DNA from: an uncultured Granulosicoccaceae bacterium
GTDB taxonomy: Bacteria; Pseudomonadota; Gammaproteobacteria; Granulosicoccales; Granulosicoccaceae
Length of the DNA: 64,000 nucleotides
Assembly (NCBI GenBank): GCA_937930305.1
Contig: CALGLE010000048.1
Coordinates: 62,001-126,000, forward strand
Direction of reading: 5' to 3'
A model generated the notes under the pieces. The model saw nothing but the letters and a program-made list of their open reading frames with translations, did not search any database and was not told the origin of the DNA. Shown here one piece after another: positions 19,576 through 27,557 of this stretch (its first letter is position 1; every line of letters begins with the position of its first letter). A program made the translations under genes and the position numbers.

Positions 19576-20601
19576 CTATGTGGTCTGTAATCGACTAGCT
19601 TCACGAAAAGACACCAAACGACGATCTTTTTCATCCCACAGTGCCAAGCGGATGGTTTTTAAGCTATCAATAAACGTGATGCGCCCCAAGTTTTTCAATT
19701 CGGGAAAGTCACGCAATACTTTGGGCAGCTGGTGAAATGGGATACGACTGCTGAGATGGTGCACATGATGGATACCAATATTGCCGCTGAGCCACATCAG
19801 CGGTTTAGGAAGATCATAAAATGAGCTCCCGTGCAGTGCCGACACATCCCGTTTCCACTCGGGCGGTACGTCCCAAACGGTATCTTCAAATTGATGTTGG
19901 ACGTAAAACAGCCACATTCCGATAGACGCACCCACTAAGATCATCGGTAAGTGAATCCACAAAAATGCGCCAAGCCCAACCCAAAAAATCATGACCAGAA
20001 AGGCCACCGCGATGGCTGCGTTGGTGAGCATGGTGCTAATCCAGACGGTACGGTCTTTCTCTAGCACCAAAGGCACACGATGTCTTAAAAAGAACATGTA
20101 CGCAGGGCCAAAACCAAACAAAACAACCGGATGTCGGTACACCCGATATTTGAATTTCTCCCACTTGTTGCTTTGCAGGTACTCATTCACCGTCATCGTG
20201 TCGATGTCACCAAATCCGCGCTGGTGTAAGTTACCTGACCCGGCATGGTGCTTGGCGTGGGAGTCGCGCCAGGAATCGTAGGGAGTCATAGTGAAGATGC
20301 CCAGGAAACGCCCAACCCAGCGATTTAGTTTTTCAGTTTTAAACAGAGATCCGTGACCGCAATCGTGTTGCAGTATGAATAGACGCACCATCAACGCGCC
20401 AGCGGGAATGGACACGACCAGGCTCGCTAACAAACCCACGTAGGTGTAAGCAGCCCAGGACAATGCCCAGCAGCCAAACAACAGCGCTAGAGTCAAGCAA
20501 AGTTCAACAAAGGCTCGTGCGTTTGAGGCTCGACGATACGGAGCGAGGCGTGCTGACCAAGCCTTCTCGGCCTTTTCAGTTGGAGCGGTTGGGTGAGTCA
20601 T
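19576..20601 (-). CDS. Membrane fatty acid desaturase
   Basis: Histidine boxes HDCGHGSLF, HAKHHAGSGNLH, IHHVHHLSSRIP; start refined to MTHPTAPTEKAEKAW. Confidence 0.88.
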   Translation of the reverse strand: MTHPTAPTEKAEKAWSARLAPYRRASNARAFVELCLTLALLFGCWALSWAAYTYVGLLASLVVSIPAGALMVRLFILQHDCGHGSLFKTEKLNRWVGRFLGIFTMTPYDSWRDSHAKHHAGSGNLHQRGFGDIDTMTVNEYLQSNKWEKFKYRVYRHPVVLFGFGPAYMFFLRHRVPLVLEKDRTVWISTMLTNAAIAVAFLVMIFWVGLGAFLWIHLPMILVGASIGMWLFYVQHQFEDTVWDVPPEWKRDVSALHGSSFYDLPKPLMWLSGNIGIHHVHHLSSRIPFHQLPKVLRDFPELKNLGRITFIDSLKTIRLALWDEKDRRLVSFREASRLQTT

Positions 20602-20774
20602 TATAATTTTTGAGCGGTAATGGAAGAAGAGGACTTCGTGCCGATACAACCGGTAGAGCATAGCTGGAAAATCGTACAATCGGGTAATGATTTACGAAGT
20701 CTTTTCGTTTTGGCGCGGCATAACGGCGCGGGAGGAATCAACAACGAGACCCGAGCTATGGCAATCTGGCGGCT

Positions 20775-22214
20775 ATGACATCTCAAGTACAAACAGAATT
20801 AAAAGCCTTGTTAGGGGCGTCTGGATGGGTTGATGCCGGTGAGGCGGGAGGGTATGCGCAAGACTGGCTTCAGGTTGCACCCTCAAGTCCGTTAGGCGTT
20901 GCCCGCCCCAATTCGGTGGACTTAGTCGCCCGCATCGTGTCGTATTGCGCCGAAAATGCACTGACGTTGGTCCCACAGGGTGGCAACACCGGCTTGGTAT
21001 TGGGCAGTGTTCCGGCCGAGAATAATGCTTGCGCTGTGATCCTGTCGCTGGATCGACTGAACCAGATTTCAAACATAGACCCTATAGGAAAAACCGTCGA
21101 AGTTGAATCAGGCGTTGTGTTGGCGGAATTACAACGCGTACTTGAGCCCAACAATTTGACACTGCCTTTGCATCTTGGCTCCGAGGGCAGTGCTCAAATT
21201 GGTGGCTTGATATCCACCAATGCAGGAGGTTGCCACGCATTCCGTTACGGAATGATGGCGGACCAAGTACTGGGGTTAGAGGTTGTTCTTCCCAATGGCG
21301 ACATTTGGCAAGGTAACCGCGCACTAATTAAGGATAACGCGGGTTACTCACTGAAACGCCTTTTCTGTGGAGCGGAAGGAACGCTTGGCATTATCACCAG
21401 CGCGACATTAAAACTGATTCACAAACCCGCCAGCTCCGTGACGGCACTAGTTGCCTGCACTAGCTTGCAAGATGCCTTGGCAATATTAACTCTGAGTGAA
21501 ACCACGGCAGGTCATTTACTGCATGCTGCGGAATTTATCGATTCCGCTGGCATCAAACTGCTTCAACAACATTGCCCGCAAGTGAAAATGCCATTGGATG
21601 AAATTCCGAACATCAGCTTGCTTCTCGAATTTGCTAGCCCCAGTCACTTCATCGCGTTGGATCCCCTCGTAGAACAAGTTCTAGACGTGGCTATGGAAAA
21701 TGGCTGGGCAAGCGATGGGGTGGTGGCAGCCAATAGGCAACAACAAATGGATTTGTGGGAGCTCAGAGAATCCATCCCAGAAGGACAAAGACTGCATGGT
21801 GCACAACTAAAACACGATGTATCGGTGCCCGTAGCTGCGCTGCCTGAGTTTATTCAAACTGCGTCCAATGCGTGCAGATCTATTATGAATTCCGTGCTAA
21901 TTAATCCCTTTGGCCACTTGGCGGATGGGAACGTGCACTTCAATCTGAGTGCACCACAGGGCGAACAAGAGGCCTTTATTTCGCACTCTCAAGCCTTTAA
22001 CAACGCGGTGTATCACGCGGCAGTGGAATTTAATGGATCATTTGCCGCAGAACACGGCTTGGGTCGCAGCAAAGTGGCGTTGGCGGACAAACTGCGTTCG
22101 CCTGTTGAACGTTCTTTAATGAGAACACTAAAACGCGCAATTGATCCTGATGAAATAATGAACCCAGGTGTTATACTCCACGCCGTTGATGAGGTTCCCG
22201 ACGTATCGGGATGA
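20775..22214 (+). CDS. FAD-binding oxidase, D-2-hydroxyacid/2-hydroxyglutarate dehydrogenase type
   Basis: VPQGGNTGLVLGSVP, GSEGSAQIGGLISTNAGGCHAFRYGMM, FGHLADGNVHFNLS, AEHGLGRSKV, DPDEIMNPGVIL. Stop codon lies inside the downstream riboswitch. Confidence 0.88.
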   Translation: MTSQVQTELKALLGASGWVDAGEAGGYAQDWLQVAPSSPLGVARPNSVDLVARIVSYCAENALTLVPQGGNTGLVLGSVPAENNACAVILSLDRLNQISNIDPIGKTVEVESGVVLAELQRVLEPNNLTLPLHLGSEGSAQIGGLISTNAGGCHAFRYGMMADQVLGLEVVLPNGDIWQGNRALIKDNAGYSLKRLFCGAEGTLGIITSATLKLIHKPASSVTALVACTSLQDALAILTLSETTAGHLLHAAEFIDSAGIKLLQQHCPQVKMPLDEIPNISLLLEFASPSHFIALDPLVEQVLDVAMENGWASDGVVAANRQQQMDLWELRESIPEGQRLHGAQLKHDVSVPVAALPEFIQTASNACRSIMNSVLINPFGHLADGNVHFNLSAPQGEQEAFISHSQAFNNAVYHAAVEFNGSFAAEHGLGRSKVALADKLRSPVERSLMRTLKRAIDPDEIMNPGVILHAVDEVPDVSG

Positions 22215-22345
22215 AAAGGGAACGACGTGAAATACGTCGGCTGCCCCCGCAACTGTAAGCCGCAATACGATCGTTTGTTGTAAACCACTGAGCCAGTCTC
22301 GGGAAGGTAAAACGCATCGGCGGCAAGCCAGGAGACCTGCCCATC
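22170..22345 (+). promoter_or_regulatory. Cobalamin (AdoCbl-type) riboswitch
   Basis: GGTTCCC...GATGAAAAGGGAAC, GCTGCCCCCGCAACTGTAAGC, CCACTG, CGGGAAGG and the B12 box AAGCCAGGAGACCTGCC (22325-22341), directly upstream of a TonB receptor. Outer boundaries approximate. Confidence 0.96.
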
Positions 22346-22389
22346 GCATCAGTTAGACCCAATCCGGGTGGGATTTCAAGGTCACAGCA

Positions 22390-24453
22390 ATGCGTATCAA
22401 TCCGAATGCAGTATCGGCTCTCTTAGCTGCACGCCCTCCTCGCGTGCCGCGTTTTGGTAATGCCCGGCATGTTTGTCGATATCTCCTGCTGTGCTTTGCG
22501 TTCACCCAAACCGCGGTTGCCCAACAAAGCCTAACAACCCAACCTGCCGGTGATGACAGCGAACGTCTGCCAACGTTATCTATCGAAGCCGAAATAGCTG
22601 AACCCATCGGCCAAGTGGAACACGCTGACTTTGCAGGGCGTTACACACGAATCAATGCAGAATCCTTATCCCGCAGTGAAATTAATTTAGCCGATACCCT
22701 AGCGTTCGAATCCGGTATTCAACAGCAAAGCGTGGGTGGATTCGGCAGTTTCAGTAGCATCACGATTCGCGCCTCAACACCGGCGCAAACCGGCATTTTC
22801 TTGGACGGTGTGCGCCTTAATGGTGCGGCTAATGCGGTTATAGATTTATCCGTTTTCGATTCGCGTTCTTTTAACAGCGTGGATGTGTATCGGGGCGCGG
22901 CCCCATTGCAACTCGGGGCAACCAATCTAGGTGGGGCAGTGAACTTAAATTCCCTAGAGTCCGGGTCGAACATCACGCAAGTTAAATTTTCTGCCGGTAG
23001 CTTTAACACCCTACAAACGCACTTGTCACATCGTTCCAAACACAAAGCATGGCAAAGTGTTGCCACAGTAGAAGCGGCCCAAAGTGACAACGACTTTCAA
23101 ATAGCGAATAACAACGCAACACCTCTGAACTCTGACGATGATCGACGAGAATCTCGCCATAACGCAGCCGTACGCTCCTATGCCGTACTGGGCAAATTGG
23201 CCTACCAACATGCCACCGACAAAGTCAGTGATGTGTTGTTCCAACACACAACACGAGTCGCCGGTGTACCCGAATGGCGCAATGCGCAGCTCAACGACGC
23301 CTCCTATGGTGAGGCTCGAGGCCAGCTGCATTTCAGTCATCGAATCCAAGGCAGCAGCGGTTGGAGCCGTCGGCACACCGGTTTTCTGCAATGGGCGGAT
23401 GATCATTACGACGATCGCTTAAGCCAAGTAGGGTTAGGCGCACAAAACTTTCGCAGTCAGCAGCGTGTGTTTGGTGCCTCAACCTATTGGGATCAATTCA
23501 CCGTAAACGGAAAGTGGGCATTAACGGCTGAACTGCGTCAGGATGCGTTTGATGGAGAAGATCCGTTGGGTCGAGATCTAACGGTGAACGCAACGCGCAA
23601 TAGCCTGAGCGCAGGTATGGCGTACACCCGATTTGCCTACGACGAAAAAATTCTAATTACCCCACGCTTACGTTTTGAAAATCATGACAGTAATTGGTCA
23701 AGGCAAAACATTCAAAACGGTGCCGACCAACAAAACGTTATTGTGAACCCAGAATTAAGTATTCGATTTGACCCAAGCCCACACCTAACATGGACGGCAT
23801 CGTTGGGCCGTTACTTTCGGATTCCCACATTCAGCGAAATGTTTGGCACGCAAGGCCTAGTGGTGGGTAATGAGAGCTTGAAACCTGAGCAAGGGATAAA
23901 TTCAGAACTGGGTATTCAATGGGCTCCAAGTGATGCATTGAGCTTAAAAGCCACCCTCTTTCACAGCAATCGCAAGGATACGATTGTGGCTGTGTACGAC
24001 GCTCAAGGTATCGGGCGTAACATGAACACCGGTGCTGCGATCATCTCCGGGTTGGAATTGGAGTCCGTATGGCAACTCACTCGCCAATTGAATATCAAAG
24101 CCAACGTAACCGTTCAAGATACCGCGAATCAATCGGACATATCCGCATTTTTCAACAAACAACTGCCAAATCAATCTGCGTTAAGCGCATACGCAAGGGC
24201 AAACTTTGACATCAATCAACAGTGGCAACTGTGGGCTGACATTAACATCGCCAAAGATCGTTTTTATGATCTTGGAAATTTTTTACCCGCTGAAGATGCC
24301 ACGATCAGCAACATGGGTGTGAACTGGCAACGCACAGTCTATCGAGCATCTTTTTCGTTAAGTAATCTCACTGACGTGGCCGTTCAAGACTTCAACGGAT
24401 TCCCTAAACCCGGAAGGGCTGCTTATGTGAGCTTGTCCTACCGCTTTAAGTAG
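22390..24453 (+). CDS. btuB: TonB-dependent outer membrane receptor, BtuB-like
   Basis: Plug domain (RSEINLADTLAFESGIQQQSVGGFGSFSSITIRASTPAQTGIFLDGVRLNGA), YFRIPTFSEMFG, NPELKPE-like ESLKPEQGINSELGIQW, terminal aromatic SLSYRFK; controlled by the cobalamin riboswitch. Confidence 0.88.
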   Translation: MRINPNAVSALLAARPPRVPRFGNARHVCRYLLLCFAFTQTAVAQQSLTTQPAGDDSERLPTLSIEAEIAEPIGQVEHADFAGRYTRINAESLSRSEINLADTLAFESGIQQQSVGGFGSFSSITIRASTPAQTGIFLDGVRLNGAANAVIDLSVFDSRSFNSVDVYRGAAPLQLGATNLGGAVNLNSLESGSNITQVKFSAGSFNTLQTHLSHRSKHKAWQSVATVEAAQSDNDFQIANNNATPLNSDDDRRESRHNAAVRSYAVLGKLAYQHATDKVSDVLFQHTTRVAGVPEWRNAQLNDASYGEARGQLHFSHRIQGSSGWSRRHTGFLQWADDHYDDRLSQVGLGAQNFRSQQRVFGASTYWDQFTVNGKWALTAELRQDAFDGEDPLGRDLTVNATRNSLSAGMAYTRFAYDEKILITPRLRFENHDSNWSRQNIQNGADQQNVIVNPELSIRFDPSPHLTWTASLGRYFRIPTFSEMFGTQGLVVGNESLKPEQGINSELGIQWAPSDALSLKATLFHSNRKDTIVAVYDAQGIGRNMNTGAAIISGLELESVWQLTRQLNIKANVTVQDTANQSDISAFFNKQLPNQSALSAYARANFDINQQWQLWADINIAKDRFYDLGNFLPAEDATISNMGVNWQRTVYRASFSLSNLTDVAVQDFNGFPKPGRAAYVSLSYRFK

Positions 24454-24534
24454 ATAACGAAAACACCCCACACCAATTCGAATAAGCCGATTGCTTACGA
24501 ATCATTCCAATCCATACTAGAGATAATCTCACCA

Positions 24535-25782
24535 ATGAATTCTCATCATTTTAAAACCGGCAAAACGCTTTCATCAGCACTAGCCCTTATTGTATTAAGC
24601 GCGTGCTCCAGTGACAATTCCACAGATCCTGTGACCTGTGAAACGGCGAATGCTACCGAAGCCCCTAGCGTGGAAGAATCGCCACTATTCGCGTTCGCCT
24701 CCACCGAAGCCAGCGATTTTAGCTCTGGCCGATTAGAGCGCTTGAGCGTTGGCGAATTTCCAGAGCTCACTGGCTGCACCATTGCGGGATCTTCAGATAT
24801 TTTTGTAAGAACTGATGGAACTAACGTATTCGCTTTAGGCCGGGGCAATCAAGATTGGTTTGCACAATTTGATAAAGAGACCTTGGATAACGTGTATCAA
24901 TATTCGGTTGTTGCAAACGGTGCTAGCTCTGCCAATCCGCATGACGTGGCATTTCGCAATGCTAACCAAGCCTTCATCGCGCGTTATGACACCAGCTCTG
25001 TTTGGATTGTTAACCCTAGCGCCACCTCGGAAGCTGAATTCTTTTTGAGTGAAATCGACTTATCTGCTTACGATGCCGATGGCGCGACTGAAATGACCGC
25101 ACTCGCCATCGTTGGTGATAATTTGTTTGTGCTGATGCAGCGTTTAGAAAATTTCTTCGCAACACGCACCAGTTACATCGCAGTATTCGACATATCTGGC
25201 GACACCCCCACCGAAGTTGAGACAGGCATGGGCTCCGATGGGCTCGGTGGCATTCAGCTCCCGGTTAATAATGCTCAACAAATGTTCGTCAATGAAGCCA
25301 CAGGCGACTTAATCATTGCAGCCAACGGAGACGCATTTAATCCAGCTATTGCAGCTGAAGAAAAGCTCTCTGGTGGTGTTGTCGCGGTTGACACCACAGA
25401 CTATTCGGTAGAGCTTTTAATTGATGACAACGAACTGCTAGCAGAACCGGCCGAAGGCGAAGAACTGACACCAGAATTTATCAGTCGCGTGTTAATGGTA
25501 TCCCCTGAGAAAGGTTATTTAGTATCGTTCACCAGTTTTGGCACCTCGTTTGTCCGATCATTTAACCCAACGACTGGGCTAGTTGCACAAGACCCCTTAA
25601 GCGATTTCAATGGCGTTGATGTCAAATCGCTCAACTTAGCGCCGAGCGGAAACGTCTGGGTTGCAATCGGTGATATTGAAGCGCCAGGTTTTGATCGTCT
25701 AAACCCTACGGATGACACTCTGGTAGGCCCTCGGGTAAGAACCGAATTGAATCCAAATAATGTGGTTTTCATTACACGGTAA
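24535..25782 (+). CDS. Secreted lipoprotein, YncE/BtuG-like beta-propeller candidate, downstream of btuB
   Basis: Lipobox LIVLSACSS; ANPHDVAFRNANQAFIARYDTSSVWIVNPS and ATEMTALAIVGDNLFVLMQRLE resemble propeller blades of surface lipoproteins. Confidence 0.65.
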   Translation: MNSHHFKTGKTLSSALALIVLSACSSDNSTDPVTCETANATEAPSVEESPLFAFASTEASDFSSGRLERLSVGEFPELTGCTIAGSSDIFVRTDGTNVFALGRGNQDWFAQFDKETLDNVYQYSVVANGASSANPHDVAFRNANQAFIARYDTSSVWIVNPSATSEAEFFLSEIDLSAYDADGATEMTALAIVGDNLFVLMQRLENFFATRTSYIAVFDISGDTPTEVETGMGSDGLGGIQLPVNNAQQMFVNEATGDLIIAANGDAFNPAIAAEEKLSGGVVAVDTTDYSVELLIDDNELLAEPAEGEELTPEFISRVLMVSPEKGYLVSFTSFGTSFVRSFNPTTGLVAQDPLSDFNGVDVKSLNLAPSGNVWVAIGDIEAPGFDRLNPTDDTLVGPRVRTELNPNNVVFITR

Positions 25783-25824
25783 AGTTTTCATTACACGTTA
25801 AAAATGTAGCATAGCTATCGATCT

Positions 25825-25864
25825 AAGGGCCGCAGCGGTAATGTCGTTGCGGCCCTTTTTTTTG
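25825..25864 (+). terminator. Rho-independent terminator
   Basis: AAGGGCCGCAGCG-loop-CGTTGCGGCCCTT followed by a T run, after the lipoprotein gene. Confidence 0.9.
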
Positions 25865-25934
25865 AGCAAGGCAACAAGGGTTTTCGTAACGTATACTTAA
25901 CTTCTCTAGTGAACAAGCGCGGACAGCCTTGCCA

Positions 25935-26287
25935 ATGGAACTCAGCGTAAACGGACAAACCTATACAGTTGACGTCGAGAGCGACATGCCGTTGCTCTGG
26001 GTGTTACGGGATGAACTGAACATCACTGGGCCGAAGTATGGTTGCGGGATTGCGCAATGCGGTGCCTGTACCGTGCACCGGAAATGATTCAAATTAGCTC
26101 TTGGCGCTCGGTGGGTAATTCAGGTGTCGGCTTCATGCACGGTTGTTTTCTCGATGAACTCTTCGCCGCTGCTGATCAAGATCCCATGGATGCACTGATA
26201 TCTCTCTGCACACACGATTTATCAAAAGCGGTGTTAGAGGATGTGAAAGCACTGTCGGGTTGGGATGGGATGGGATGGGATGGATAA
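25935..26287 (+). pseudogene. Molybdenum hydroxylase remnant: N-terminus of the 2Fe-2S subunit joined to a C-terminal piece of the large subunit
   Basis: [48 protein letters not shown] is a 2Fe-2S subunit N-terminus; it then runs into a stop and, in another frame, [42 protein letters not shown], typical of the large Mo-subunit C-terminal region. Confidence 0.8.
26261..26285 (+). repeat. Pentanucleotide tandem repeat (TGGGA)x4 plus partial unit
   Basis: Direct reading: tgggatgggatgggatgggatggat. Confidence 0.95.
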
Positions 26288-26299
26288 TGAACCACTTCT

Positions 26300-26623
26300 A
26301 TGTATAAATTTGCGTCGGTAGCGCTAGGACTCAGTGCCATAGCCCACATTGTTGTCACTATATTAAGCCAATATTCAGGCTCTGCCGTCGGGTTTGGCGC
26401 ATTCGGGTTGGTTTTTTTGTTGTTGGCTATTTTCTTATTCCGCCGCCAACGATGGGCAGCTTGGTTGTCGTTTTTACTGCTACTGGTTGGCGTTGCTCTG
26501 GCTTTAAGCGGTGTAAACACCTTCCTGGCGCCAAACCCGCTGTTTTATTCCATGGCTGCACTGAACGCGGTCGCCTTACTCACCTTATTCGTTGTACTGT
26601 GGCGTCATGGGGATAAAATCTAG
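26300..26623 (+). CDS. Small membrane protein, unknown function
   Basis: 107 aa with four hydrophobic segments; slightly overlaps the start of the xdhC-like gene. Confidence 0.6.
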   Translation: MYKFASVALGLSAIAHIVVTILSQYSGSAVGFGAFGLVFLLLAIFLFRRQRWAAWLSFLLLLVGVALALSGVNTFLAPNPLFYSMAALNAVALLTLFVVLWRHGDKI

Positions 26624-27557
26624 CGTAACGGATGTTCTTGAGCACGCCATTCGATGGCAGTCGGAAGGCCATGGCGTCGAACTCATCACCGTAGTCAAAA
26701 CCTTTGGCTCATCACCAAGGCCTGTCGGCAGCTTAGCCGCGGTTCGGCACGATGGGCATATGGTGGGGTCCGTCTCGGGTGGGTGCATCGAAAAGCAATT
26801 GGTTGAGCAAATTCGCAGCGGGCATAACCCTGCCCCCATTACCTACAACGTAACGGATGCAGAAGCCAAACGCTTTGGGCTCATGTGTGGTGGCAGCATT
26901 GAGCTGTTATTTGAAAACGTATCAGAGAACTCGAAACTCTCTGAACTGCAACAACGATTAAATCGAAACCAACGCACCACACGTCACTTACACGTTGCAA
27001 CCGGTGAGGTCACACTCAATGATGCCGCTGAGCAAGATCAGTTTCACTTTGATGGCGAATCGCTCATTAACATCTTGGGTGCAAACTATCACCTCATCAT
27101 CATTGGCGCGAATGAACTGTCACGTTTCACCGTTGAATTTGCCCAGGCTGTGGATTTTGAAGTAAGTGTTATTGAGCCTCGCGAAGAATTTAATGCATCG
27201 TGGCCCATACCTACTCCCACACCGATAAATCAAATGCCCGATGATGCGGTGATTGAATTGGCTCGCCACGAACATTGCGGGGTTTTAGCCCTAACGCATG
27301 ATCCAAACTTGGATGATTTGGCTTTGTTGGAAGCGTTAACAAAAAATCTCTTTTATGTTGGGGCACTGGGCTCGACAAGAAGTCATGAGAAACGACTGGC
27401 ACGATTACGACATTTTGATGCACCAGAGAACAAGCTCGACACTATCCATGCGCCGATCGGTGTGAATATTGGCAGTCGTACAGCTTCTGAAATCGCCATA
27501 TCTATCGTCGCGGAGCTTGTTAAATTGCGCGCAGAGCATCGTTTGGTCGTTAATTGA
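26610..27557 (+). CDS. xdhC: XdhC/CoxI family protein
   Basis: GSSPRPVGSLAAVRHDGHMVGSVSGGCIE, FGLMCGGSIELLFE, YVGALGSTRSHEKRLARL, APIGVNIGSRTASEIAISIVAELV. Confidence 0.88.
   Translation, partial: GIKSSVTDVLEHAIRWQSEGHGVELITVVKTFGSSPRPVGSLAAVRHDGHMVGSVSGGCIEKQLVEQIRSGHNPAPITYNVTDAEAKRFGLMCGGSIELLFENVSENSKLSELQQRLNRNQRTTRHLHVATGEVTLNDAAEQDQFHFDGESLINILGANYHLIIIGANELSRFTVEFAQAVDFEVSVIEPREEFNASWPIPTPTPINQMPDDAVIELARHEHCGVLALTHDPNLDDLALLEALTKNLFYVGALGSTRSHEKRLARLRHFDAPENKLDTIHAPIGVNIGSRTASEIAISIVAELVKLRAEHRLVVN

Noticed and set aside
22196-22211. TTCCCGACGTATCGGGA and the near-copy at 31865-31881 (TTCCCGACGCATCGGGA) as a dispersed REP element
   Set aside because: The first is part of the riboswitch P3 region; two similar short palindromes are not enough to claim a repeat family. 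A genome-wide count would decide.
22719-23406. Minus-strand ORFs inside the TonB receptor gene
   Set aside because: Shadow ORFs; the plus-strand frame shows clear TonB receptor motifs throughout.
26261-26285. CRISPR-like or satellite array
   Set aside because: Only about five 5-bp units with no spacers.
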